This document shows, piece after piece, positions 27,815 through 36,275 of a stretch of 64,000 bases of DNA. The stretch lies in the NCBI RefSeq assembly GCF_027213645.1, contig NZ_JAPWGL010000001.1, positions 248,001-312,000 on the forward strand, read 5' to 3'. Below the pieces are notes generated by a model. That model did not search any database. It saw only the letters and a list, made by a program, of their open reading frames with translations, and was not told where the DNA came from. Numbering within the stretch: position 1 is the stretch's first letter; every line of letters begins with the position of its first letter. A program made the position numbers and the translations under genes. The DNA comes from Pedobacter rhodius (lineage in GTDB: Bacteria > Bacteroidota > Bacteroidia > Sphingobacteriales > Sphingobacteriaceae).

Positions 27815-28357
27815 TTAATGTCTGTTTCTTATTCGGCTTAGTGAAACAGGTGTAATACCAAGATACGAAGCAATATAATGTTGTGGAACACGCTTTAAAA
27901 TTTCGGGATGTTGCTTCAATAATTCTTTGTAACGCTTTTCGGGATTGTCTTTTATTCTTGAAAGAAAAAGTTGTTGATAAAAGAATAAACGCTGAAAAAT
28001 ATGCTCATCCACTTCTTTTTTTATAATTATTGACTCGTTTAAAACAAACTCAAAGTCTTTTTTTGAAATAGATTGAATAATGCAGGGTTCAATGCTTTCG
28101 ATAGTAAATAAGCTTGGTTCGTTTTTTTTAAAACTTTCAATAGAAGAGACACCATAACCTTCAAAAAAAAACTGAAAAGTAATGTCTTTACCATTGTTGT
28201 TAAACCAGGAACGCAGGCAGCCGTTCTCAATAAAATACGCAGTTTTCGAAATTTGACCTTCTTTTAAAAGGGTGGTCTTGGCAGAAATTTCCTGTCGTTT
28301 AAATAGGTGGCTAAACTTTTCCCACTCGCTTTTTTTTATACTTGTCTGTTCATTCAT
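27815..28357 (-). CDS. Crp/Fnr-family transcriptional regulator
   Basis: A 180-residue regulator with the beta-roll at about residues 20-120 (TLLKEGQISKTAYFIENGCL, YGVSSIESF) and a short C-terminal HTH, HYIASYLGITPVSLSRIRN. It is the same compact Bacteroidota type as the one at 25450 but clearly distinct in sequence. It lacks Fnr-type cysteines. It probably controls the quinone reductase just downstream. Confidence 0.88.
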   Translation of the reverse strand: MNEQTSIKKSEWEKFSHLFKRQEISAKTTLLKEGQISKTAYFIENGCLRSWFNNNGKDITFQFFFEGYGVSSIESFKKNEPSLFTIESIEPCIIQSISKKDFEFVLNESIIIKKEVDEHIFQRLFFYQQLFLSRIKDNPEKRYKELLKQHPEILKRVPQHYIASYLGITPVSLSRIRNRH

Positions 28358-28377
28358 CAGGCTTTAGTTTTACCGTT

Positions 28378-28505
28378 GCCACTAACTGTTTTCAGGTTTT
28401 GCGAATTTTGAACTTACTTATGCAATTGCCCACGATAATAACATAATAAATAATGCTACACTTAGCTAATACATGTTGCCCAAAAATTACAAAGCTGTTA
28501 GTGGC
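28378..28505. repeat. Palindromic intergenic element E
   Basis: Perfect outer inverted repeats, GCCACTAAC (28378-28386) and GTTAGTGGC (28497-28505), enclose about 110 bp with TTTTGCGAATTTT and TTATGCAATT, which echo words in elements A to C. It lies between the Crp/Fnr gene and a gene remnant. Confidence 0.7.
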
Positions 28506-28577
28506 TAGTAAGGTTTTGCGGCCTGGCGATGTGTTTAGAATACAAAGTACTAATTAAAACTAAGTTCATCTGAAAAA

Positions 28578-28808
28578 CTAACATTTGAATTTGCGTTTTA
28601 ACATATCTGACAAAACTTTTTTGGCTATTGGAATAAATTCGTCAAAACCCGCTCCACTTTTATTGTCAATTATGGTCTGAATTGAATAATCTTATTTACA
28701 ATTATAAATTATCCATTCAGCATTTTGATTAAGTATTTCACTTTTTAAATTTTCTACTTTACCATTATAAAATTTATTAGTAGAAAAGTAATTGTTATTT
28801 TGCTTTTG
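28578..28808 (-). pseudogene. Remnant of an unidentified gene, 5' truncated with an internal stop
   Basis: Reading the minus strand from 28808 gives a sensible peptide (NNYFSTNKFYNGKVENLKSE, then ILNQNAEWIIYNCK), then TAA at 28692-28694, then in the same frame DYSIQTIIDNKSGAGFDEFI and PIAKKVLSDMLKRKFKC up to TAG at 28578-28580. Composition and the continuation past the stop suggest the C-terminal part of a former protein. I do not recognise the family. No start codon or N-terminus survives. Confidence 0.5.
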
Positions 28809-28854
28809 TTATCATATACTTACTACCACTATTAACAGTTATTTTTATTCATTT

Positions 28855-29346
28855 TCAATGTCCGGGTATTGTTGGTGTGGTCAACCACATTATCGTCATA
28901 CCTGCAATGCCTCCTGCCAAGGCTAGTGTCCAAAATATTTTTATTATCACAGGGGATGTAATTTCCTTATTAAAACCTGGTCCATTAAATGTTATCAGTC
29001 CAGGATGTTTTGCAAGAAAGGTTGCTCCACCTTTTAGATAAATCCAAATACTCCCCCGGATCCAAATAATTATAATGGAGAAATGAAAAATTAAAACCAT
29101 TGGGTTCATTGATTTAGGATTGAAATAGTCCCAAATACCATATGTAATACCAGTCAAGTCACCAATTGCCATAATCACCCAAGGAATATTCCCATAAATA
29201 AGCAAACCTTTTATTAGTTTGTCGTAACCTTCTTTGCGTTCAGGGTTATCTGCAATGTATTTATCTGAACGGGTTTTGAAAATGATTCCGTTGATAATCA
29301 TCACGGCAATGAATATTACCCAAGTATATTTAAAAATGAAATCCAT
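28855..29346 (-). CDS. Hypothetical membrane protein
   Basis: A 163-residue protein with four likely membrane helices: residues about 7-23 (YTWVIFIAVMIINGIIF), 45-65, 82-103 (MVLIFHFSIIIIWIRGSIWI) and 132-152. A short soluble loop (RSDKYIADNPERKEGYDKL) follows the first helix. No known motif was found. The gene is a single unit between a remnant and element F. Confidence 0.6.
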   Translation of the reverse strand: MDFIFKYTWVIFIAVMIINGIIFKTRSDKYIADNPERKEGYDKLIKGLLIYGNIPWVIMAIGDLTGITYGIWDYFNPKSMNPMVLIFHFSIIIIWIRGSIWIYLKGGATFLAKHPGLITFNGPGFNKEITSPVIIKIFWTLALAGGIAGMTIMWLTTPTIPGH

Positions 29347-29364
29347 TCTTGTTCTTATTTAATT

Positions 29365-29499
29365 GGTGCTAACATTGAAGCATTGGCGTTATAGGAGAAA
29401 TCAGGGAACGTCAGCTTAACCCTTGTACTAAAGTTCAATTGAAAAACTGATCTTGAACCTTTGTTCGTCAGCCCCTATAACGCTATCCCTGTTAGTGCC
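29365..29499. repeat. Palindromic intergenic element F
   Basis: Outer GGTGCTAAC (29365-29373) faces GTTAGTGCC (29491-29499). Inside it GCGTTATAGG (29386-29395) pairs perfectly with CCTATAACGC (29474-29483). It has the two-level stem architecture of a long folded recombination site. It sits between two minus-strand genes. Confidence 0.75.
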
Positions 29500-29503
29500 A
29501 GTC

Positions 29504-30220
29504 TTATTTGAGTCGCTTGTCTTCAATGTACTTGTATAGTTCAGTAATGGTTTCAAATTTTGTCTGGCTAATTTGTCTGTCCTTGTAAGCCCTAACAATT
29601 TCGTTAAAGCTTTGTCCCCAAGCAGTAAAATCATAACGTGTACCGCATTTCTCTCTTATGTCTTCTGGGCATAAACACAACCATACGAAATCATTTATTT
29701 CAGTCCAATTTATAAACTTGTCAGCATTGTTGATATTAATTTTTTCAGGGCTAAATAATATTGGTCTGATTGCTATTTTCCCGAAATTAGTTTCTATAAA
29801 CTTGGTTGAACGAAAAGACTGTAATTGTGAGTTCTCTTTGGTTTGAACAAGAGAATTTAATTCAGTGGCTATATCGTCAATTTTATCGTCTGCTAAAACT
29901 CCTGTCCACCGAAGAAGCTTTTGCAATGGCTCAAGAGTCTCTTTTTGTTTTAAGCAATGATTAAATTGTAAAGGCTGTCCTTTGCTTTTTACTTCTGCAA
30001 TAATGATGTCAATATTAGAAGAAATTTCTAAAAATTTTGATGAGTTATGTTCTGTGTAATATTGATTGTGTAAAGGAAAACGTACAGCTAATATGTCAAG
30101 TTCTCCTTCTATCTTCTTTTCGTCAGAATGAATAATATAACCCGTCGTAAAATAGCCATTTAAACGAAGGTATAATGTCGCAAGTTGTTCCTGAATTGTG
30201 GATTTTTCTTTGTCTGTCAT
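29504..30220 (-). CDS. Hypothetical protein with PD-(D/E)XK nuclease-like motif
   Basis: A 238-residue soluble protein. Near the N-terminus EGELDILAVRF followed by IDIIIAEVKSKG gives the E-x-D ... E-x-K arrangement of the PD-(D/E)XK restriction-endonuclease fold: acidic residues, Asp in LDIL, then Glu and Lys in AEVKS. The C-terminal half (WTEINDFVWLCLCPEDIREK) has no recognised motif. A role as a nuclease in DNA defence or mobility is inferred. The gene lies between palindromic element F and the GIY-YIG gene. Confidence 0.55.
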   Translation of the reverse strand: MTDKEKSTIQEQLATLYLRLNGYFTTGYIIHSDEKKIEGELDILAVRFPLHNQYYTEHNSSKFLEISSNIDIIIAEVKSKGQPLQFNHCLKQKETLEPLQKLLRWTGVLADDKIDDIATELNSLVQTKENSQLQSFRSTKFIETNFGKIAIRPILFSPEKININNADKFINWTEINDFVWLCLCPEDIREKCGTRYDFTAWGQSFNEIVRAYKDRQISQTKFETITELYKYIEDKRLK

Positions 30221-30267
30221 TGTCGTGAAGATAGTCTGGAAAGGTTGACGCTTGTTAGCTACCGCTA

Positions 30268-31188
30268 TTATTGTGTTTTTAGTCGTTCTTCTTCAATTTC
30301 TTTTAACGTTTTTCCGTACTTATCTTTCCATGTTTGTGGTCCTGTAATACTGTAGCCGACGATTATTGCTGCTGCTGGTGAAGCGGTGTCAAATAGTGCG
30401 TTCTTTTTAAAAATATATTTGTTGTTTTCTAAAACTAATGTTTCATTAATTATTAGTTTATCCCTAAGTTCTTTATAGCCGTTTGGCATACTTGGCTTAA
30501 GGTCTTTGGCTGCTTCAGAACCTTCTAACACAACTATTCCTTCGTCAGTCTGTAAACCTTTTGCTTTGAGACCTGAAACTGAAAGAAAAATTTCCAAGTT
30601 ACTTTTCATAGAAACTATTTCGCTGTCTTGGATTGTTGTAGTTAATGGAATATGCTCTTCTTTCTTTTTCGAAGTTGTAGTGACATCTTCTAAAAATTTA
30701 TGTCCTAATACACCAATTAGTAATTTAATATATGTTAAAAATTCTTCCATCGCATCTCTGTCTGCAGGTGGCAAAGAAGAAAGTTGTGATTGGTTATAAT
30801 TGTCAATTGTGTATCTCTTTGTAAAAAAAGCAATTTGAATTAATCTACTTTCGAGATATTTGACATGTGATTTAGTTAAATTCTCATCCTTACTAACAAA
30901 AAAAACAACTTCATTCCAAAATTCCTTATTCGTAATATGGTTTTGTAATCTGTCAAAAACATTTTCTGCTTCACCAATATATGCTTTTGGGTCACCTGTT
31001 TCTTCATCTTGTCCAAAAAGAAAATAAACTCCCGGTCTTTTAGCTTCAGCATATTCTTTGAGTTCAGAAGTTCTAAATCTTGGACACGAAATTGATTGAA
31101 TTGTCTGATTAACTACTTCCCCAAATTTTATCCCTGTTACAGTTCCGTCTTTTAGGTAAATTCGTATGCTTTTGCCAAATGTTGTCAT
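30268..31188 (-). CDS. GIY-YIG nuclease domain protein with C-terminal DUF4357
   Basis: A 306-residue protein. Residues about 50-140 carry a GIY-YIG nuclease: GVYFLFG, then AYIGEAENVFDRLQNH and the downstream catalytic Glu in KYLESRLIQIA. The C-terminal 60 residues (FDTASPAAAIIVGYSITGPQ, then TWKDKYG) match DUF4357, often paired with GIY-YIG or with restriction-modification proteins. It is probably a DNA-acting accessory protein. It starts 250 bp from the divergent four-gene operon, with element B between them. Confidence 0.82.
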   Translation of the reverse strand: MTTFGKSIRIYLKDGTVTGIKFGEVVNQTIQSISCPRFRTSELKEYAEAKRPGVYFLFGQDEETGDPKAYIGEAENVFDRLQNHITNKEFWNEVVFFVSKDENLTKSHVKYLESRLIQIAFFTKRYTIDNYNQSQLSSLPPADRDAMEEFLTYIKLLIGVLGHKFLEDVTTTSKKKEEHIPLTTTIQDSEIVSMKSNLEIFLSVSGLKAKGLQTDEGIVVLEGSEAAKDLKPSMPNGYKELRDKLIINETLVLENNKYIFKKNALFDTASPAAAIIVGYSITGPQTWKDKYGKTLKEIEEERLKTQ

Positions 31189-31219
31189 TCTATGTTTTTT
31201 GTCTGTTATTTCGTTTGTT

Positions 31220-31344
31220 ATAGTTGCAGCTGATGCCCCAGGGCTTTACGACGTTGGTGTGCTTGGGTTAAATTTTATACAATATAACATTCTAAAGATG
31301 AATTTTCCGCCAATTTTGCAAAACCTCCTGTTAGGTGCAGCTAT
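31220..31344. repeat. Palindromic intergenic element B
   Basis: Outer ATAGTTGCAGC (31220-31230) faces GTTAGGTGCAGCTAT (31330-31344), which contains GTTAGGT, a fit to GTTRRRY. The interior shares AGGGCTTTACG, TTATACAATATAAC (31275-31288) and CCGCCAATTTTGCAAAAC with elements A and C. It separates the divergent GIY-YIG gene and the four-gene operon. Confidence 0.7.
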
Positions 31345-31432
31345 GTTATGAGCAAGATAGCTTATTGATGACTATCTGATCTTTATCTTTTAGTCGAAAA
31401 TATTCATAACTTTAAATCTGTAATATCTATAA

Positions 31433-32707
31433 GTGAACATTTTCGAGCAACTAAATTATAAACTATCAGAAGTTAAGAAATTTTATTTTTTTGACTACTT
31501 TTATATTCTACTCAAAGCCATTGAAGAAGCGGAAGGCTTCAATGTGTTTGTACGCTTCCAAAATTTAAAACAGGCTTTAAATTTAGGGGAATCAAAATAT
31601 AAAAAAATAGGTGCGATTGCGGAAACAATTTCTGATTCAATGTTAAACCGATATTGGTATACATTTGGTGAAGTTGTTGAAGAATCAGTAACACTTGGAC
31701 TAATCCAACATCAAGGCAATAAATATAAACTTAGCGAAAAAGGATATGGGTTATTGGAAACTTATAAAACTTCAGGACAAGAGATTTTTAATGAACAACT
31801 ATTTACTTTAATCGAAAGTAGGAGCTTTGGGTTTCATTATTTGTTGACGACAATATTTGCAAACAATCAAAATAATGCTGGAACACTTGTGTTTCCGAGT
31901 TATTCACCACTAAAACTGCATTTTTCCAAACAACAACTTGTTGAAGAAAATAAGTTTGTTGATTATCTCAATGCTCTTTGCGGAAAGTTAATGGAAGACA
32001 TTTTTCAACATATTGGGATTCAAGTTAATTTAAATACAGCAAATAATGAGTTGATTGACAAACTAGTTGAGACTGGTCTTATTGATAAAACGTATAACTT
32101 AAGAGATGCTAAAGAATATAATCTTATAGTTAAACGAGTTCGTGACTTCTGGGCCAGCCATTTCTTAAGGAATATTTATGGATTTAAAAACATTAATAGC
32201 ATAAGTAACTTTGACATTTGGGTATATAGAGCAAAGCAACTAGGAATTTTAAATATTACAGAGTTTCACCCTGGATTTAGTGGTAAAATGATTTATCCAA
32301 CATCAATCATTTATAAAAAAATTAAATCTAGTGAGTTTAAAAAAATCTATGAATATCCTACAGGTGATTTTTTGTATATACACAACCCTTCATTTAGCGA
32401 TAGTTTTATTTCAAGTTTATATGAATCGTACATTGAATTAAAAAGATCACACACAACATATTTTGTTAACCTTAATGATATCAGAGACATAGTTTGCTAT
32501 AAATTAAAAATATCAAATAAAAAGTTTTCTGATTTGTTAAGTGAGGCTTATGAACTGAATTTAAAAGGGACGTTAAGTATAAGCATAAGTTTAGAAGCTG
32601 ATAAACTTCCTTCAGAGAAAGCCGTATATTTAATCAGAGATCCAATATACATTGGTGGAAAAGTTAAAAACATTATTGCCATTGAAATTAATACTAATAA
32701 AAAATGA
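31433..32707 (+). CDS. Winged-helix protein, first gene of the ATPase/PIN operon
   Basis: A 424-residue soluble protein starting at GTG (31433). Residues about 20-110 look like a winged-helix domain: helical FYFFDYFYILLKAIEEAEGF, a recognition-helix region and a typical wing ending GLIQHQGNKYKLSEKGYGLL. The remaining 300 residues are mixed helix and strand with no recognised motif. It probably binds DNA, as sensor or regulator of the operon. It overlaps the ATPase gene by 4 bp (ATGA). The codons are markedly AT-rich. Confidence 0.7.
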   Translation: MNIFEQLNYKLSEVKKFYFFDYFYILLKAIEEAEGFNVFVRFQNLKQALNLGESKYKKIGAIAETISDSMLNRYWYTFGEVVEESVTLGLIQHQGNKYKLSEKGYGLLETYKTSGQEIFNEQLFTLIESRSFGFHYLLTTIFANNQNNAGTLVFPSYSPLKLHFSKQQLVEENKFVDYLNALCGKLMEDIFQHIGIQVNLNTANNELIDKLVETGLIDKTYNLRDAKEYNLIVKRVRDFWASHFLRNIYGFKNINSISNFDIWVYRAKQLGILNITEFHPGFSGKMIYPTSIIYKKIKSSEFKKIYEYPTGDFLYIHNPSFSDSFISSLYESYIELKRSHTTYFVNLNDIRDIVCYKLKISNKKFSDLLSEAYELNLKGTLSISISLEADKLPSEKAVYLIRDPIYIGGKVKNIIAIEINTNKK

Positions 32708-34110
32708 GTAAAATCTTTAGAAAGGCTACCGTACCAATAACAGAGGATCTTATAAATAGAAAATTTTTGAAATATGGGTTGTCAGAAAATCCATTTCCAA
32801 TTACTCCATATGTCAATCAAGATTCTCCAGAGAAAAAATATAATGGGAGTATTTATGATGATTCTATTCGACAAGATGAGTTTGAAAAAATAAAAGCTAA
32901 TTTTCTAAGTATATCTCAAAGCGAACCAGATCATTTGCGTTTAGGCTTTATTGTTGATAAATCATTTATCGGAAGAGGAAATGGAAAGTCTTCTTTTTTA
33001 CTTCATTTAAATAAGGCTATAAATAGTGATTATTGTTTAGATATTTCAAATAGCGTTAATAAGTGTTTTTCCATTTATTTCTCACCAGATGGTAGTGGTA
33101 CAATAAAGAGCTTCGACAAATTTGTTGATAATTTTTTTCAAGCAATATTAAAGCAAAAAATAATTAATGAGGCACTTGCTATCCTTAGATATGAAGCTAT
33201 TGAAGAGTTAAATGAGTGGAAGGATATTGATGTTTCAACTCTGGAGGAGAATGAAATTGTTGATGTTTTAAATGATAAGGATTGGTTGACAAAGCACACT
33301 AAATCATTTAGAGTTGTCATTACTAAGCATATCTTAAAGAATCCATTACTAGCATCATTACCAGGTGATTCTCCTTTATACAACGACTCAAAAGGGTATA
33401 AATTTGCTAATCAGGACACGTTTGTAGAGTACTACAGTACTTTAAAAAAGGATAAGGCAAAATTGGAATTTGTTTTTGATCATTTGATATCAATATTTAT
33501 AGCTGCCGGGTTTAATGGGGCATATGTTCTTGTTGATGATTTTGAAAAAATACCAGACTTTCAAAGTTCTAATCAAAAAAAGGATTTCGCAACTCAATTG
33601 AGAACTGTGTTATTTGATGGTGGTTACTTAAACTCGAAAATTGGGTTTTTCAATTTCGTTTTAGCATTACATGCTGGAGTGCCTAGATTAATGGCTGAGC
33701 CTTGGAGCTTGGCAGGAATGGAACAACGTGTGCCGATGTCTGCCAATGTTGACCAAAAGCACATCATCGATTTTGGAAAATTAGAAAATAAGCACGCTAT
33801 CACATTAATTAAAAAATATCTTAATGAATTTCGGATTGACGAATTTAAAGGAGAAGAATTATCTCCATTTGATGAAGAAAGTATAATCTTATTAGCAAAT
33901 AATTCCGAGATGAATATCTCTAAAATCTTAAAAAATTCAAATCAAATTCTAGAAATTGCAGATGCAGATGCAGTAGGAAAAATTGATTCAAATTATGTTA
34001 AATCTTTTTTTACTAAAAAAACTGAGTCAAGCCAACAAGTAGAAGATAAAATTATTAATAAATCTGAAAAAGTTGATTTGTTAAAAAAAATAGATCCTTC
34101 TCAAAAATGA
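32704..34110 (+). CDS. P-loop ATPase of the four-gene operon
   Basis: A 468-residue ATPase. Walker A is GRGNGKSS at residues 90-97 and Walker B is VLVDDFEKIP with Asp278-Asp279. An NPFP motif near residue 29 (YGLSENPFPI) is reminiscent of ORC/ExeA/TniB-like AAA ATPases, and Arg residues near 342 (MEQRVP) could act as sensor or arginine finger. A C-terminal tail of about 45 residues is charged and probably flexible. It would supply ATP-dependent switching for the neighbouring winged-helix and PIN proteins. It overlaps both neighbours by 4 bp. The exact AAA subgroup is unclear. Confidence 0.78.
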   Translation: MSKIFRKATVPITEDLINRKFLKYGLSENPFPITPYVNQDSPEKKYNGSIYDDSIRQDEFEKIKANFLSISQSEPDHLRLGFIVDKSFIGRGNGKSSFLLHLNKAINSDYCLDISNSVNKCFSIYFSPDGSGTIKSFDKFVDNFFQAILKQKIINEALAILRYEAIEELNEWKDIDVSTLEENEIVDVLNDKDWLTKHTKSFRVVITKHILKNPLLASLPGDSPLYNDSKGYKFANQDTFVEYYSTLKKDKAKLEFVFDHLISIFIAAGFNGAYVLVDDFEKIPDFQSSNQKKDFATQLRTVLFDGGYLNSKIGFFNFVLALHAGVPRLMAEPWSLAGMEQRVPMSANVDQKHIIDFGKLENKHAITLIKKYLNEFRIDEFKGEELSPFDEESIILLANNSEMNISKILKNSNQILEIADADAVGKIDSNYVKSFFTKKTESSQQVEDKIINKSEKVDLLKKIDPSQK

Positions 34111-34499
34111 ACTATTGCTTAAGAAGAGAGGAATTTTCATCATTTTTTGATGTTTTGCTCAATGATAAACAACTCGATAACAACTTTGAAGAGGAGCTAC
34201 AAATGCGAATTGATGCATGTTGCAACTGGGAAGATAGCTTAGGTATAATGTTATACGTTTTCACTCATTATTTACAGAAGAAAAAAAAAGATACTGGGAT
34301 AATTAATTCAGAGCAATTAACTAAGGTTTTAACTCTAAATGAGATTGGAAATTTTGTTGTTGAAACATTAGATCGTGATTTTATCTTGTATATGATGTCT
34401 TATAACAGAGCTAAAATAAATGAAGAATTAGCAGATACTTTAGTTCTTATACATCAAAACTATTTAGACCACACATATGACTCATCTTTTTGTTTTTGA
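34107..34499 (+). CDS. Small helical protein of the four-gene operon
   Basis: A 130-residue, probably all-helical protein (EEFSSFFDVLLNDKQLDNNF, WEDSLGIMLYVFTHYLQ, NEIGNFVVETLDRDFILYMM). It has no signal peptide, membrane segment or motif I recognise. Its start overlaps the ATPase stop by 4 bp and its end overlaps the PIN gene by 23 bp, so the three are made together. It may be an adaptor or an inhibitor of the nuclease; that is a guess from position. Confidence 0.65.
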   Translation: MNYCLRREEFSSFFDVLLNDKQLDNNFEEELQMRIDACCNWEDSLGIMLYVFTHYLQKKKKDTGIINSEQLTKVLTLNEIGNFVVETLDRDFILYMMSYNRAKINEELADTLVLIHQNYLDHTYDSSFCF

Positions 34500-34920
34500 T
34501 ACTGTAAGTTTTATAAACTATCATTTTGATTTTTTTGATGAAAAATTGAAATTGTCAAAGAATGTTGTTGATGATATTAAAAGATGCTTGAGTCCAGACT
34601 TTCTAGACTATAAGTTAATAATTCCTAGTATTGTTTTTGTAGAAATTTTCGATAAGCAACTCAAAACTGATGAAAAGGCATCAAAATTTAAATCGGAAAT
34701 TTTATCTGTTTTTCTTGATAGTGATGATGTTGAAATCAAGGGACTTGATGCAGAAATTCTAGAAATTTTTTATAATATTGACAATGACATTATTAAGTTA
34801 GAAACACACGATAAGTTAATATTGTCATCCGCAATACAAATGAAGGCTAAACTTATCACGAATGACGAAAAAATTAAGACTTACATCGATACTACAGGTG
34901 AGGTTGAGATAGTTTTCTGA
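34477..34920 (+). CDS. PIN-domain nuclease of the four-gene operon
   Basis: A 147-residue PIN-domain protein. The four acidic active-site residues are present: Asp8 (FVFDTVSFINY), Glu56 (SIVFVEIFDK), Asp112 (THDKLILSSA) and Asp130 (LITNDEK). PIN domains cut RNA or, less often, structured DNA with divalent metal, and most are toxins or RNA-processing enzymes. There is no adjacent VapB-type antitoxin. The partners are the small helical protein and the ATPase upstream. The gene ends in a GATATCA/TGATATC inverted repeat that may act as terminator. Confidence 0.82.
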   Translation: MTHLFVFDTVSFINYHFDFFDEKLKLSKNVVDDIKRCLSPDFLDYKLIIPSIVFVEIFDKQLKTDEKASKFKSEILSVFLDSDDVEIKGLDAEILEIFYNIDNDIIKLETHDKLILSSAIQMKAKLITNDEKIKTYIDTTGEVEIVF

Positions 34921-35230
34921 TATCATGTGATATCTAATTGGGATTATTATATTTAATTAAAAAATTAGTCGATTTTATCCGTTTAGCCTCCTACTAGCTA
35001 ATTTCCTTTTCTCATCCTTATTCTGCGAATAACGTGGGAGAAATCAACAATTTTTTTATCTTGCCATATACCCAAGCAGACTGGTGGAAGTCCAGGAATA
35101 ATTCGGTACTCCGACGTTGTTCGCAGCGACCTGGTATTTTAAAATTTTTTATTATGCGAACGTCGAAAAATCTAAAGGCTATCCAAGAATTCCAAACAAA
35201 CAAAATCTGCAAATGCGGAGCCTATGAACC

Positions 35231-35450
35231 ATGAAAGCGAAAATTACCAGAAGGCAAACGTCGGCTCAAAGTTTCAGGCAAACTTATTGTACACCAACGA
35301 GCTTGGGGCAAAGAAGATAGTATTTATGACAATGTTCCAAAGATTAGACTTGAAGGGCAATGGTTAAGAAATACTGGTTTTGAGAGCGGCTAATATGTTG
35401 TTGTCTCATGTGAAAACGGGAAACTCATTATTGAAATTAAGAAAGATTAA
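35231..35450 (+). pseudogene. SymE-type toxin gene, broken by a frameshift and a stop
   Basis: From 35259 the plus strand reads RRLKVSGKLIVHQRAWGKED, VPKIRLEGQWLRNTGFESG, then TAA (35391-35393), then YVVVSCENGKLIIEIKKD to TAA at 35450. This is the SymE toxin fold: KVSGK, (V)PxIRLxGxWL, GFxxG and a final VVV...GKLII strand. The nearest ATG (35231, MKAKITRRQ) is out of frame by one base. So both a shift and a nonsense change (probably CAA to TAA) inactivate it. SymE proteins are SOS-induced toxins controlled by antisense RNA. 300 bp of unassigned DNA precede it. Confidence 0.72.
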
Positions 35451-35533
35451 GCCAAAGACCTGTCGGCTATAATTGTCGGTAGGTTGATATGAAATTTTTT
35501 AGGTATGCGAAACGGGATGTATGCGCCTAGTAT

Positions 35534-35671
35534 TGCACATAACGTTTCGCTGCTTTGCTTCGCTGCGAAATAAAGCGAGCTTAGTTCTTTCCGCCAAGAT
35601 AATGATTTTTTGTGGGGAAAATTATAAGTGAAACTGACAATCGCAGTGAGGCAAAACAGCTGTTATGCACA
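35534..35671. repeat. Palindromic intergenic element D
   Basis: Outer TGCACATAAC (35534-35543) faces TGTTATGCACA (35661-35671), and inner GCTGCTTTGC faces GCAAAACAGC. The interior differs from elements A to C but the ends have the same nGYnnTAAC ... GTTAnnRCn form. It separates the SymE remnant from the next minus-strand pair. Confidence 0.7.
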
Positions 35672-35672
35672 G

Positions 35673-36275
35673 TTAATTTTGAATTGAATAGCCAAATTTT
35701 AAAAATAACTCTTCGATATCATGAAAACCATAATAATTAATATATGTCCAAACTCTTTTTTTATACTCCTCACTTTTTCGTTGATTTTTTATGTCAGCTA
35801 AAATCCTAATTTGATATTCTAAGAATGGCTTTACATCTTCATATTCAATTACCCCTGATTTTATATAACGATTAAAAACAGAAAGTTTGTCAAAATAGTC
35901 ATCAAAAACTTCTCTAATTTTCGATTCATTTTCTGAAAAATCTCCACGAATTGTATCAATTACTAACGCTTCATAAACTAAATCATCATGAATCGATTCC
36001 ATTTCATTTTCTTTGTAAAGTGGGATGTTTGCATTATTGTAATCAAGAATTTTTTGAACCATTTTTACTGATTTACTTTCACTAAACTCATTTATACGAG
36101 CTGTTGTGAATTTTGCTCTTTCCCATTTTTGATTGGCTCTAAAAGTTAAAAAAGTAAAGACAATAGCTATGCTAGTTAACAAAATGCCAATAATTTTTAT
36201 CGTACTTTCCAACCTATCTTTTTTGGGCATTTTGGTTGGCAAAAAGTTGTATGAGAAAATGTTTTCTGAACTCAT
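35673..36275 (-). CDS. Hypothetical membrane-anchored protein
   Basis: A 200-residue protein with one membrane segment at about residues 26-46 (IKIIGILLTSIAIVFTFLTF), then a long helical, charged cytoplasmic part (VFDDYFDKLSVFNRYIKSGV and following), probably coiled-coil or bundle. It overlaps the gene upstream by 4 bp. No family was recognised. It resembles many single-span accessory proteins found in defence or cassette regions, but no role can be given. Confidence 0.6.
   Translation of the reverse strand: MSSENIFSYNFLPTKMPKKDRLESTIKIIGILLTSIAIVFTFLTFRANQKWERAKFTTARINEFSESKSVKMVQKILDYNNANIPLYKENEMESIHDDLVYEALVIDTIRGDFSENESKIREVFDDYFDKLSVFNRYIKSGVIEYEDVKPFLEYQIRILADIKNQRKSEEYKKRVWTYINYYGFHDIEELFLKFGYSIQN

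Noticed and set aside
29428..29634. 68-codon minus-strand frame spanning palindromic element F
   Set aside because: It runs across the inverted repeats and overlaps the PD-(D/E)XK-like gene in another frame; composition is unconvincing.
35034..35234. 66-codon plus-strand frame upstream of the SymE remnant and a mirrored minus-strand frame
   Set aside because: Both cover the same bases with poor, basic and aromatic-rich composition and no neighbour logic; likely chance frames in non-coding DNA.
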